Source: Gammaproteobacteria bacterium
GTDB taxonomy: Bacteria; Pseudomonadota; Gammaproteobacteria; Steroidobacterales; Steroidobacteraceae
Reading direction: 5' to 3'
DNA length: 64,000 nucleotides
Assembly (NCBI GenBank): GCA_016707425.1
Contig: JADJHU010000015.1
Coordinates: 890,001-954,000, forward strand
The position numbers and the translations under genes are program-made. How positions within the stretch are numbered: position 1 is the first letter of the stretch; the number at the start of each line of letters is the position of its first letter. This document shows, piece by piece, positions 46,032 through 63,424 of this stretch. The notes below the pieces were generated by a model, which saw only the letters and a program-made list of their open reading frames with translations, was not told the DNA's origin and did no database searches.

Positions 46032-46969
46032 GGCTCCGGGTCCCCTGCTTCCGGAATGCCTTCGAACAGCGGCGTCGACAGGTAGCGCTCGCCGGTATCC
46101 GGGAGCATGGCAAGGATCACGGCACCCTTCGGCGCTTCCTGCGCGACCTTCAGCGCCCCGGCGAACGTCCCGCCGGAGGAGATTCCACAGAAAATGCCCT
46201 CACTGCGTGCCAGGGCGCGCGAGGTCTCGATGGCCTCGGCATCGGTCACCGGCAGGATGCGGTGCGGCGTCTCGCGGTCGAGCACGCCAGGCACGAAGTC
46301 CGGCGCCCACCCCTGGATCTTGTGAGGTGCAAACGTCCCGCCTGCGACCAGCGAGGCGCTTGCGGGCTCGGTCAGGATGATCGTGGTCTCGGGACGGGCG
46401 AGGCGGATCATCTGTCCCGCTCCCGTGAGCGTGCCGCCCGTGCCCCATCCCGTGACGAAGAAATCCAGCCGCCTGCCGGCGAAATCGCTCAGGATTTCGG
46501 GGCCTGTCGTGTTGCGGTGGTAGGCGGGGTTCGCCGGATTCTCGAACTGGCGCGCGAGGAACCAGCCATGCTTCTCGGCGAGTTCCTGCGCCTTGCGCAC
46601 CATGCCGACGCCACGTCCTGCAGCGGGCGTCAGGATGACCTTTGCGCCGAGCATGCGCATGATCTTGCGCCGCTCGATGGAGAAAGTCTCCGCCATCACC
46701 GCGACGAAGGGATAGCCTTTGACTGCGCACACCATCGCGAGCGCGATGCCCGTGTTGCCCGACGTGGCTTCAACCACTGTCTGGCCTGGTTTGAGTGTCC
46801 CGCGCTGCTCGGCGTCCTCGATGACGGCGATCGCGAGGCGATCCCTGACCGAGGCCATCGGATTGAAGAATTCGCACTTCACGTACATGGTGACGTGCGC
46901 CGGCGCGAGGCGGTTGATACGCACGATGGGGGTGCGACCGATGGTGCCGAGGATGTTGTCGTGGATCAT
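46028..46969 (-). CDS. cysK: Cysteine synthase-like PLP enzyme with Lys-to-Arg change
   Basis: 313 aa, fold-type II PLP enzyme: NILGTIGRTPIVRINRLAP, TSGNTGIALAMVCAVKGYP, GTGGTLTGAGQMIR, and GIFCGISSGGTFAGAL. In the family the PLP lysine stands in NPxxSVKDR; here residue 42 is Arg (FNPMASVRDRLA; codon AGG). Without it normal Schiff-base chemistry is not expected. Either a one-base error (AAG to AGG) or a catalytically dead paralogue. Start at 46969; the longer upstream frame is unconserved. Overlaps metX. Confidence 0.8.
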   Translation of the reverse strand: MIHDNILGTIGRTPIVRINRLAPAHVTMYVKCEFFNPMASVRDRLAIAVIEDAEQRGTLKPGQTVVEATSGNTGIALAMVCAVKGYPFVAVMAETFSIERRKIMRMLGAKVILTPAAGRGVGMVRKAQELAEKHGWFLARQFENPANPAYHRNTTGPEILSDFAGRRLDFFVTGWGTGGTLTGAGQMIRLARPETTIILTEPASASLVAGGTFAPHKIQGWAPDFVPGVLDRETPHRILPVTDAEAIETSRALARSEGIFCGISSGGTFAGALKVAQEAPKGAVILAMLPDTGERYLSTPLFEGIPEAGDPEP

Positions 46970-47044
46970 GGGTGCGCTTCCTGTGGGACATTCAACTCTA
47001 CGGCCCGGGACGGGTTCCGGCGACGGCCAGTGAGACATCAACAC

Positions 47045-47059
47045 ATAACCAGCGGTTAT
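47045..47059. promoter_or_regulatory. Dyad ATAACC-AGC-GGTTAT, CysB operator candidate
   Basis: Perfect 6+6 inverted repeat with 3-bp spacer, centred in the 122-bp gap between the divergent cysK operon and cysB. LysR-type regulators bind such TA-rich dyads. It overlaps TATAAT (47057-47062), a consensus -10 for cysB, so autorepression is likely. Confidence 0.5.
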
Positions 47060-47062
47060 AAT
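47057..47062 (+). promoter_or_regulatory. -10 box of cysB
   Basis: TATAAT, 30 bp before the GTG start of cysB. A -35 element is weak (GAGACA 19 bp upstream). Confidence 0.4.
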
Positions 47063-47091
47063 GACCCCCAACGGCTATTCCGGGGAAGTCC

Positions 47092-48066
47092 GTGAACCTG
47101 CACCATCTGCGCTACGCGGTGGCCGTCGCGCGCAGCGGCCTCAGTGTGACCCAGGCAGCAGCCTCGCTGGGCACTTCACAGCCCGCCGTGAGCCGGGCCC
47201 TGAAGGAACTCGAGCGCGAGCTCGGCTTCGACCTCTTCGTTCGTGATGGTCGGACATTCTCGCGGCTCACATCCGAAGGCGAGCGCGTGATTGCTGCGGC
47301 CCGCCGCGCACTCGATGAGATCGAGAACATCGGCGTGCTGGCGGCGAATCTCAACGACGATGCGCACGGCACGCTGGCGATCGCCACCACGCACACGCAG
47401 GCGCGCTACGTGCTGCCGCCAGTCGTGCGGGAGTTCCGGCGGCGCTTCCCGGAAGTCGGACTGCACCTGCACCAGGGGACCTCCGAGCAGATTGCCGAGC
47501 TGATCGCTGCGGAGCGCGTGCAGCTCGCGATCGCCACGGGGTCCGAGAGCCTCTTTCCGGGGCTCGTGCGCCTGCCCGTCTATCGCTGGTATCGTCACGT
47601 GATCGTGCCGCGCCGCCATCCGCTGGCCCGCGTCGATCGGCTCGAACTGCGGGAGCTCGCGAACCATCCTCTGGTCACCTACGTTTTCAGCTTTGCCGGG
47701 CCCTCCTCGCTCGAGCAGATCTTCGCGCGCGAGGGCCTCGTGCCGAAGGTGGCACTCACCGCGCGCGATTCCGACGTCATCAAGACCTATGTGCGCCTCG
47801 GACTCGGCGTCGGCATCGTGGCCAGTATGGCGCTCGTGCCCGAGGAGGACCGCGACCTCGCCGTGATCGATGCCTCGCACCTCTTCCCGATCCATACCAC
47901 CTGGGTCGGCTATCGGCGCCGCACACTGCTGCGCGACTACGCCTATGAGTTCCTGCAGCTCTTCGGGCCGCACCTGACGCGCCGGCTCGTGGCCCGGGCG
48001 ACCGAGGCGGGCAGTGCAGAGGTCCGCGCGGAGCTCTTCCGGCGCATCGCGCTGCCGATGCGCTGA
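47092..48066 (+). CDS. cysB: LysR-type transcriptional regulator CysB
   Basis: 324 aa from GTG. N-terminal winged HTH (LHHLRYAVAVARSGLSVTQA, then AASLGTSQPAVSRALKELE) and a substrate-binding domain with the CysB-type block TTHTQARYVLPPVVREFRRR and RDSDVIKTYVRLGLGVGIVA. CysB responds to O-acetylserine and activates sulfur-assimilation genes; it is divergent from cysK-metX-metY here, a natural target. Length equals E. coli CysB (324 aa). Confidence 0.9.
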   Translation: MNLHHLRYAVAVARSGLSVTQAAASLGTSQPAVSRALKELERELGFDLFVRDGRTFSRLTSEGERVIAAARRALDEIENIGVLAANLNDDAHGTLAIATTHTQARYVLPPVVREFRRRFPEVGLHLHQGTSEQIAELIAAERVQLAIATGSESLFPGLVRLPVYRWYRHVIVPRRHPLARVDRLELRELANHPLVTYVFSFAGPSSLEQIFAREGLVPKVALTARDSDVIKTYVRLGLGVGIVASMALVPEEDRDLAVIDASHLFPIHTTWVGYRRRTLLRDYAYEFLQLFGPHLTRRLVARATEAGSAEVRAELFRRIALPMR

Positions 48067-48084
48067 GTCCGACGGGCCACGTCC

Positions 48085-48831
48085 GTGAGTGAACGCCTGC
48101 AGAAGCTGCTCGCCGCCGCGGGGCTCGGGTCGCGCCGGACGATCGAGGCGTGGATCCGCGCCGGGCGCGTCACCGTGAACGGCCGGCCAGCCCGGCTCGG
48201 CGATCGTGCAGGACCGGGTGACCAGGTCAGGCTGGACGGGCGGGTGCTCGAGCTCGGGGAGGCGGGGGCCTCGATGGCGCTGCTCCTGTATCACAAGCCG
48301 CTCGGTGAGGTCAGTACGCGCAGCGACCCGCAAGGTCGCCCGACGGTCTTCGACCGGCTTCCGCCTGCGCCCGCGGGGCGCTGGATTTCGGTTGGCCGCC
48401 TCGACGTGAACACCTCCGGCTTGCTCCTGTTTACGACCGATGGCGCCCTCGCGCACCGGCTGATGCACCCGTCGGGCGGGATCGAACGTGAATACCTCGT
48501 CCGCGTGCGCGGTCGGCCCGATGCCGCCGTGCTGGCCCGACTTGCCCAGGGGGTGGTGCTCGATGACGGGGCGGCGCGTTTCATGCGCATCGAGCCAGCC
48601 CGCGCGAGCCCGGGCCACGCCTGGTTTCGCGTCGTGCTCCTCGAGGGACGCAAGCGCGAGGTCCGGCGGCTGTGGGAAGCAGCAGGCTTCGAGGTGAGCC
48701 GCCTGTCGCGGCTGCGCTATGGCCCGGTCGAGCTGCCGCGTGACCTCAGACCCGGGCAGTGGCGGATCGCCGACCCGGAACTCCTCGACAGCCTGCACGG
48801 GGCTGCCGCGGCGGCCCACCATCGGCATTGA
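48085..48831 (+). CDS. rluB: RsuA/RluB-type pseudouridine synthase
   Basis: 248 aa from GTG. S4 RNA-binding domain at the N terminus (RLQKLLAAAGLGSRRTIEAW) and the catalytic Asp in GRLDVNTSGLLLFTTDG; LEGRKREVRRLWEAAGFEV follows. RluB modifies 23S rRNA position 2605 in E. coli; rsuA/rluE relatives cannot be excluded, so the symbol is tentative. The tRNA promoter overlaps its stop codon. Confidence 0.8.
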   Translation: MSERLQKLLAAAGLGSRRTIEAWIRAGRVTVNGRPARLGDRAGPGDQVRLDGRVLELGEAGASMALLLYHKPLGEVSTRSDPQGRPTVFDRLPPAPAGRWISVGRLDVNTSGLLLFTTDGALAHRLMHPSGGIEREYLVRVRGRPDAAVLARLAQGVVLDDGAARFMRIEPARASPGHAWFRVVLLEGRKREVRRLWEAAGFEVSRLSRLRYGPVELPRDLRPGQWRIADPELLDSLHGAAAAAHHRH

Positions 48832-48856
48832 CACCTCGTCGGCCCGAAATCAGAAT
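48828..48856 (+). promoter_or_regulatory. Sigma-70 promoter of the tRNA-Tyr/Gly/Thr-tuf unit
   Basis: TTGACA (48828-48833) and CAGAAT (48851-48856) with 17-bp spacing, ending 17 bases before tRNA-Tyr. Near-consensus, as expected for stable RNA. Confidence 0.7.
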
Positions 48857-48873
48857 ACGCGGCTCATTTTCGC

Positions 48874-48959
48874 GGAGGGGTACCCAAGCGGCCAACGGGA
48901 GCAGACTGTAAATCTGCCGGCTCACGCCTTCGTAGGTTCGAATCCTACCCCCTCCACCA
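48874..48959 (+). tRNA. tRNA-Tyr (anticodon GTA)
   Basis: 86-nt class II tRNA: acceptor GGAGGGG/CCCCTCC, anticodon loop CTGTAAA, long variable arm, T-arm GTAGGTTCGAATCCTAC, CCA encoded. Confidence 0.97.
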
Positions 48960-49019
48960 GTCGAGCGGGCAGGCGACGGACCGGTCGGTGCGCGATGAGC
49001 GAGCGCGCGATCAGCTTAA

Positions 49020-49093
<74 letters not shown>

Positions 49094-49108
49094 GATGTCC
49101 GCCGTTCT

Positions 49109-49184
<76 letters not shown>

Positions 49185-49268
49185 TGTAGAACGCTGGCAT
49201 CTGCCCGTGGGCGGTGCGCGGCGCGCAGATGAAGTTGCAAGGGCACGTGTTTTCAGAGGGTCAGGGTC

Positions 49269-50456
<1,188 letters not shown>

Positions 50457-50495
50457 CACAGGGCGCTGAAGGCAGGTTATCGGCGGTCTGAATAC

Positions 50496-50571
50496 AGGCC
50501 AGTAGCTCAATTGGCAGAGCGGCGGTCTCCAAAACCGCAGGTTGGGGGTTCGATTCCCTCCTGGCCTGCCA
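50496..50571 (+). tRNA. tRNA-Trp (anticodon CCA)
   Basis: 76 nt: acceptor AGGCCAG/CTGGCCT, anticodon stem GCGGT/ACCGC around CTCCAAA, discriminator G, CCA encoded. Sits between tuf and secE, as in several gammaproteobacteria. Confidence 0.97.
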
Positions 50572-50581
50572 TCGGATCCAT

Positions 50582-50962
50582 ATGAAACAAGATGCGAATG
50601 CCGAAGGCACCCGCCCGGCGGACACCGTCAGGCTGGCAGCGGCCGGCCTGCTGGTGGTGGCAGGCATCGCGGGCTACTACCTGCTCTCCGGGCAGGCCGT
50701 GTGGCTGCGCTGGGTGGCCGTCGCTGCCGGACTGGCCACGGGTGCGCTCGTCTTCGCGCTGTCACCGCGCGGCCGCGACACCTGGCAGTTCGTGCTCGAC
50801 TCGCGCATCGAGCTGCGCAAGGTGTACTGGCCGAACCGCCAGGAGACGGGCATGACGACGCTCGTGGTGTTCGTGTTCGTGATCGTCATGGCCGTGTTTT
50901 TCTGGCTGCTCGATCTCGGACTCGCCTGGGCAACACGGGCGCTCACCGGACAGGGAGGCTGA
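50582..50962 (+). CDS. secE: Preprotein translocase subunit SecE
   Basis: 126 aa with three membrane helices (LAAAGLLVVAGIAGYYLL, WVAVAAGLATGALVFAL, VVFVFVIVMAVFFWLLDLGL) and the conserved SecE segment ELRKVYWPNRQETGMTT before the last helix. The three-helix form is the E. coli type. Starts 10 bp after tRNA-Trp and is followed by nusG 1 bp later. Confidence 0.93.
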   Translation: MKQDANAEGTRPADTVRLAAAGLLVVAGIAGYYLLSGQAVWLRWVAVAAGLATGALVFALSPRGRDTWQFVLDSRIELRKVYWPNRQETGMTTLVVFVFVIVMAVFFWLLDLGLAWATRALTGQGG

Positions 50963-50963
50963 G

Positions 50964-51497
50964 ATGGCGCTGCGCTGGTACGTGGTTCACGCCTACTCGA
51001 ATTTCGAGCATCGCGTGGCCGAGTCGCTCAAGGAACGGATCCGTCGTGCGGGACTCGAGACGAAGTTCGGAGAGATTCTCGTGCCGACCGAAGAGGTCGT
51101 GGAGATGCGTGACGGGCAGAAGCGCAAGAGCGAGCGCAAGTTCTACCCGGGCTACGTGCTCGTGCAGATGGAGATGGACGAGGAGACCTGGCACCTCGTG
51201 CGCGACGTGCCCAAGGTCCTCGGGTTCATCGGCGGCACTTCGGACAGGCCGGCGGCGATTACGGACCGCGAGGCGATGCAGATTCTGCGTCGCGTGGAGG
51301 AAGGTGTCGACAAGCCGCGCCCCAAGGTGCTGTTCGAGCCGGGCGAGGTGGTGCGCGTGATCGACGGGCCGTTCAACGATTTCAACGGTGTCGTCGAGAG
51401 CGTGAACTACGAGAAGAACCGCCTGCAGGTGGCGGTCCAGATCCTCGGCCGCTCGACGCCCGTGGAGCTCGACTTCTCGCAGGTGGAGAAGGCGTAG
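50964..51497 (+). CDS. nusG: Transcription antitermination factor NusG
   Basis: 177 aa. N-terminal NGN domain (RWYVVHAYSNFEHRVAESLK, FYPGYVLVQMEMDEETWHLV) and C-terminal KOW domain (FEPGEVVRVIDGPFNDFNG). Links RNA polymerase with Rho or ribosomes. Directly after secE. Confidence 0.95.
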   Translation: MALRWYVVHAYSNFEHRVAESLKERIRRAGLETKFGEILVPTEEVVEMRDGQKRKSERKFYPGYVLVQMEMDEETWHLVRDVPKVLGFIGGTSDRPAAITDREAMQILRRVEEGVDKPRPKVLFEPGEVVRVIDGPFNDFNGVVESVNYEKNRLQVAVQILGRSTPVELDFSQVEKA

Positions 51498-51590
51498 GCA
51501 TTTTGACGCCGTGCCACGGAGGTGCGGCGCGTCACGGCACGGAAGCGCATGGGGAGCCCATAGGGGCGTTCGGACCCAGGAGAGCGAGAC
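51498..51590 (+). promoter_or_regulatory. rplKA leader with stem
   Basis: CCGTGCC (51509-51515) pairs with GGCACGG (51536-51542) in the nusG-rplK gap. In E. coli the L11 leader holds the L1 repressor site; the stem is in the right place, but I could not match it to the L1 target in detail. Confidence 0.3.
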
Positions 51591-52022
51591 ATGGCGAAGA
51601 AAGTACAGGGTTACGTCAAGCTGCAGGTCCCTGCAGGTGCGGCGAACCCATCCCCGCCCATCGGACCGGCGCTCGGCCAGCAGGGCGTGAACATCATGGA
51701 GTTCTGCAAGCAGTTCAACGCGCAGACCCAGAAGCTCGAGAAGGGGCTGCCGATCCCGGTGGTGATCACCGTGTACAGCGATCGCAGTTTTACCTTCATC
51801 ATGAAGACGCCGCCCGCGGCGGTGCTGATCCGCAAGAGCATCGGCATCGAGAAGGGCAGCGGCGCACCCAACACGAACAAGGTGGGGCGTATCACGCGCC
51901 AGCAGCTCGAGGAGATCGCAAAGACCAAGCAGCCCGATCTCACAGCGGCCGATCTCGACGCGGCGGTGCGCACCATCGCGGGCAGCGCCCGTTCCATGGG
52001 CGTGGACGTGGAAGGAGTCTGA
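51591..52022 (+). CDS. rplK: 50S ribosomal protein L11
   Basis: 143 aa. KLQVPAGAANPSPPIGPALG and the C-terminal rRNA-binding domain ending AARTIAGSARSMGVDVE-like (TIAGSARSMGVDVEGV). Standard length. Translated with rplA (2 bp apart). Confidence 0.96.
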   Translation: MAKKVQGYVKLQVPAGAANPSPPIGPALGQQGVNIMEFCKQFNAQTQKLEKGLPIPVVITVYSDRSFTFIMKTPPAAVLIRKSIGIEKGSGAPNTNKVGRITRQQLEEIAKTKQPDLTAADLDAAVRTIAGSARSMGVDVEGV

Positions 52023-52024
52023 CC

Positions 52025-52720
52025 ATGCCTGCAGCAGCCAAGCGGACCCAGACCTGGAAGGCGAAGCTCCAGCCCGGCAGGCAGTATCCGGTCGATGACG
52101 CGCTCAGACTCGTGAAGGAGCTCGCCACGGCGAAGTTCAACGAATCGGTCGATGTCGCAGTGAACCTCGGCATCGATGCGAGCAAGTCCGACCAGCAGGT
52201 GCGCGGCTCGACGTTGATGCCGCACGGCATCGGCAAGACGGTACGTGTCGCGGTGTTCACCTCGGGCAAGAACCAGGATGCCGCGCGCGCCGCGGGCGCC
52301 GATCTCGTCGGGCTCGAGGACCTCGCCGAGCAGGTGAAGGCCGGCCAGATCAACTTCGACGTCGTCGTGGCGAGTCCCGATGCGATGCGTGTGGTCGGCC
52401 AGCTTGGTCAGATCCTCGGACCGCGGGGGCTCATGCCGAACCCCAAGGTCGGCACCGTCACGCCCAATGTCGCGGACGCGGTAAAGAACGCCAAGGCGGG
52501 CCAGGTCCGTTATCGCGTGGACAAGGCGGGGATCGTGCATTGCACGATCGGCAAGGCGAGCTTCGAGGTGGAGAAGCTGCGGGAAAACCTCAGAGCGCTG
52601 GTCGCGGACCTGCAGAAGGCCAAGCCGGCGACCTCCAAGGGTGTGTATCTCAAGCGCATCACGATCTCATCGACGATGGGACCGGGAGTGCAGGTCGATC
52701 AGGGGAGCCTCGGCGCCTAG
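52025..52720 (+). CDS. rplA: 50S ribosomal protein L1
   Basis: 231 aa. FNESVDVAVNLGIDASKSDQ, LGPRGLMPNPKVGTVTPNVA, and KGVYLKRITISSTMGPGV. Also the translational repressor of rplKA in E. coli. Start at ATG 52025, 2 bp after rplK. Confidence 0.96.
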   Translation: MPAAAKRTQTWKAKLQPGRQYPVDDALRLVKELATAKFNESVDVAVNLGIDASKSDQQVRGSTLMPHGIGKTVRVAVFTSGKNQDAARAAGADLVGLEDLAEQVKAGQINFDVVVASPDAMRVVGQLGQILGPRGLMPNPKVGTVTPNVADAVKNAKAGQVRYRVDKAGIVHCTIGKASFEVEKLRENLRALVADLQKAKPATSKGVYLKRITISSTMGPGVQVDQGSLGA

Positions 52721-52935
52721 GCGTCCGGGGCCGGAGAGTTTGATGCGGGCCGCTGCGCTGCGAGGCGTGCCGGCCATCATCGAAGACCGCAGGTGAGGGG
52801 AAGCTTCGGCCTCTCTTCTTAATGTCCTGCGCAGATGGTGAACCGCTCATCGAGGATGTTCCTCGCATGGAGGGTCGCCGTCAGGTGGTGCTGTCGGCCG
52901 GCGGCCGGCGGCTGATTCATGCCAGGAGGAAGGCA
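52721..52935 (+). promoter_or_regulatory. rplJL leader (L10 autoregulatory leader)
   Basis: 215-base untranslated region between rplA and rplJ. It contains GAAGACCGCAGGTGAGG, a CTTAATG segment and GCGCAGATGGTGAAC, closely resembling the L10 leader of E. coli where the L10-(L12)4 complex binds to repress translation. An rplJ promoter may also lie here; none is obvious. Confidence 0.55.
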
Positions 52936-53469
52936 ATGGCACTCAATCTGGAAGACAAGAAGGCGATGGTGGCGGAGGTGAGCGCGGTCGCGGCGAAAGC
53001 CCAGTCCGTGGTCGCCGCCGAGTACCGCGGCCTCACTGTCGCGCAGATGACCGAGCTCCGTGCCAGGGCGCGGACCCAGGGCGTGTACGTGCGTGTGGTC
53101 AAGAACACGCTGGCACGCCGGGCGATGGCCGGCACGGCTTTCGAGGCGATCGGACCGCGGCTGAAGGGTCCGCTCGTGCTCGCCTTTTCGCAGGACGATC
53201 CGGGTGCGGCGGCGCGCGTGGTGAAGGACTTTGCGAAGGGCAACGACAGGCTCGTCGCGACTCTCGTGGCCCTTGGCGGACAGGTGCTGTCCGGGAAGGA
53301 CCTCGACAGGGTTGCGAATCTGCCGACGCGTGAGCAGGCACTGTCGATGCTTCTCGGTGTGCTCAAGGCACCCGTCGAGAAGCTCGTTCGCACGCTTGTG
53401 GAGCCGCAGGCGAAGCTCGTGCGCACGATCGCGGCCGTCCGCGCTCAGAAGCAGGCCGCCGGAGCCTGA
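52936..53469 (+). CDS. rplJ: 50S ribosomal protein L10
   Basis: 177 aa. LEDKKAMVAEVSAVAAKAQS, VVAAEYRGLTVAQMTELR and VRVVKNTLARRA are typical L10. ATG 52936 has AGGAGGAAGG upstream, so the longer in-frame extension from 52822 is rejected. Anchors the L7/L12 stalk. Confidence 0.95.
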   Translation: MALNLEDKKAMVAEVSAVAAKAQSVVAAEYRGLTVAQMTELRARARTQGVYVRVVKNTLARRAMAGTAFEAIGPRLKGPLVLAFSQDDPGAAARVVKDFAKGNDRLVATLVALGGQVLSGKDLDRVANLPTREQALSMLLGVLKAPVEKLVRTLVEPQAKLVRTIAAVRAQKQAAGA

Positions 53470-53505
53470 GCCCCGTTCTCAAGTTTCAGTATCAGGAGAC
53501 CCAAC

Positions 53506-53892
53506 ATGGCTGTCAGCAAAGACGAAATCCTCGATGCAATCTCCAAGATGACCGTTATGGAGGTCGTCGAGCTCATTTCCGACATGGAAAAGAAGTTTGG
53601 CGTTACTGCCGCGGCGCCGGTCGCCGTGGCCGCCGCTCCCGGAGCGGGCGCGGCCGCGGCCGCGCCCGCCGAGGAACAGACGGAGTTCACCGTCATCCTC
53701 AAGGAGTACCCGGCCGACAAGAAGGTATCGGTCATCAAGGTGGTCCGCGAGCTCACCGGCCTCGGTCTGAAGGAGGCGAAGGACCTGGTCGAGGGTGCTC
53801 CCTCCACCGTCAAGGAAGCGGTGAACAAGGCCGATTCCGAGACGATGAAGAAGCAGCTCGAGGACGCCGGCGCGAAGGTGGAGATCAAGTAG
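53506..53892 (+). CDS. rplL: 50S ribosomal protein L7/L12
   Basis: 128 aa. N-terminal dimer domain (ILDAISKMTVMEVVELISDM), Ala-rich hinge, and C-terminal factor-binding domain (IKVVRELTGLGLKEAKDLVE). AGGAG precedes the ATG. Confidence 0.96.
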   Translation: MAVSKDEILDAISKMTVMEVVELISDMEKKFGVTAAAPVAVAAAPGAGAAAAAPAEEQTEFTVILKEYPADKKVSVIKVVRELTGLGLKEAKDLVEGAPSTVKEAVNKADSETMKKQLEDAGAKVEIK

Positions 53893-53993
53893 ACCCCGTG
53901 CGCCGCACCGTCGCGGTTGCGTGCAGACTCCGGGGCCCGCGCTCCGGGTCTGCTGCGCGGCCGCGGCTTTTCCCGTTCTGATGAGGTGAACCG

Positions 53994-58073
<4,080 letters not shown>

Positions 58074-58082
58074 GGTGAAGAC

Positions 58083-62288
<4,206 letters not shown>

Positions 62289-62327
62289 TGCAGGGCCCTG
62301 AGGCCGGCCCCGCATCGTGCCATGCGG

Positions 62328-62356
62328 TTGACAGGCGGAAGGCGCCTACCTAGAAT
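62328..62356 (+). promoter_or_regulatory. Sigma-70 promoter, str operon
   Basis: TTGACA (62328-62333), 17-bp spacer, TAGAAT (62351-62356). Best promoter match seen in the window. Initiation near 62363 would give a ~155-base leader before rpsL. Confidence 0.7.
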
Positions 62357-62411
62357 CGCCGGCCTTTCTCGGGCCGGCTGCACGATCCGGTCTGAAAAAC
62401 TGCGACTTGCG

Positions 62412-62447
62412 AAAAACCGGGCCGCCTCCACTGGCGGCCCGGTTTTT
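62412..62447 (+). terminator. Strong intrinsic terminator upstream of rpsL
   Basis: 15-bp perfect stem AAAAACCGGGCCGCC / GGCGGCCCGGTTTTT with a 6-base loop. It can end rpoBC transcription, but it lies downstream of the apparent str promoter and so would also attenuate that transcript. Confidence 0.85.
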
Positions 62448-62517
62448 CCTGCCCCGGCGCTTCGGACAACCGGGGCGAGCAAGACCTAACGAATCAGTCA
62501 CTTTAAGGTAATCACGC

Positions 62518-62892
62518 ATGGCCACGACGGGTCAGCTCATTCGCCAGCCGCGCCGCACAAGAGCGGAGAAGACCAAGGTGCCGGCGCTCGGTGCCGCACC
62601 CCAGAAGCGGGGGGTCTGCACGCGCGTCTATACCACCACGCCGAAGAAGCCGAACTCCGCACTCCGCAAGGTCTGCCGCGTACGGCTCGTGAACGGCTAC
62701 GAGGTTTCGAGCTATATCGGCGGGGAAGGCCACAATCTCCAGGAGCACTCGGTGGTCCTGATCCGTGGCGGGCGCGTGAAGGACCTTCCCGGAGTGCGCT
62801 ATCACACCGTCCGCGGCACCCTCGATTGTGCCGGTGTCGGTGCACGCAAGCAGGGTCGCTCCAAATACGGCGCGAAGCGGGCCAAGAAGTAG
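62518..62892 (+). CDS. rpsL: 30S ribosomal protein S12
   Basis: 124 aa. TTPKKPNSALRKVCRVRLVN and GGRVKDLPGVRYHTVRGTLD are the decoding-centre blocks; lysines are present at the positions where streptomycin-resistance mutations occur, so the allele looks wild type. First gene of the str operon. Confidence 0.97.
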   Translation: MATTGQLIRQPRRTRAEKTKVPALGAAPQKRGVCTRVYTTTPKKPNSALRKVCRVRLVNGYEVSSYIGGEGHNLQEHSVVLIRGGRVKDLPGVRYHTVRGTLDCAGVGARKQGRSKYGAKRAKK

Positions 62893-62934
62893 GCCCCGCC
62901 ACGCTGGCACTCACAGCCCGAGGTCATCATACCC

Positions 62935-63414
62935 ATGTCGCGCAGAGCACAAGCCCCGGTTCGCGAGATCTTGCCGGATCCGAAGTTCCATAACGTCATG
63001 CTGGCAAAGTTCATGAACGTCGTCATGGAGAGCGGGAAGAAGTCCGCCGCAGAGCGCATCATCTACGGTGCCATCGATCGCATCGGCGAGAAGACCGGCC
63101 GGGCCGGCCTCGATGCGCTCGCGCTCCTGTCGCAGGCGCTCGACAACGTGAAGCCTGCGGTCGAGGTCAAGTCGCGCCGCGTCGGCGGTGCCACCTATCA
63201 GGTGCCCATCGAGGTGCGTGCCTCGCGCCGGCAGACGCTCGCCATGCGCTGGGTGATCGACGCCGCCCGTGCGCGCAGTGAGAAGTCCATGGCCTTCCGT
63301 CTCGCGCACGAGCTGATGGATGCGGCAGAGAACCGCGGGGCCGCGGTGCGCAAACGCGAAGACACGCATCGTATGGCGGAGGCCAACAAGGCCTTCGCGC
63401 ACTATCGCTGGTGA
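62935..63414 (+). CDS. rpsG: 30S ribosomal protein S7
   Basis: 159 aa. MSRRAQAPVREILPDPKF at the N terminus and VGGATYQVPIEVRASRRQTL. In E. coli S7 represses the str operon. Followed by fusA after 10 bp. Confidence 0.96.
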   Translation: MSRRAQAPVREILPDPKFHNVMLAKFMNVVMESGKKSAAERIIYGAIDRIGEKTGRAGLDALALLSQALDNVKPAVEVKSRRVGGATYQVPIEVRASRRQTLAMRWVIDAARARSEKSMAFRLAHELMDAAENRGAAVRKREDTHRMAEANKAFAHYRW

Positions 63415-63424
63415 GGAACGCGCC

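Noticed and set aside
51503..51508. TTGACG as a -35 box for rplK
   Set aside because: No acceptable -10 box 16-18 bp downstream.
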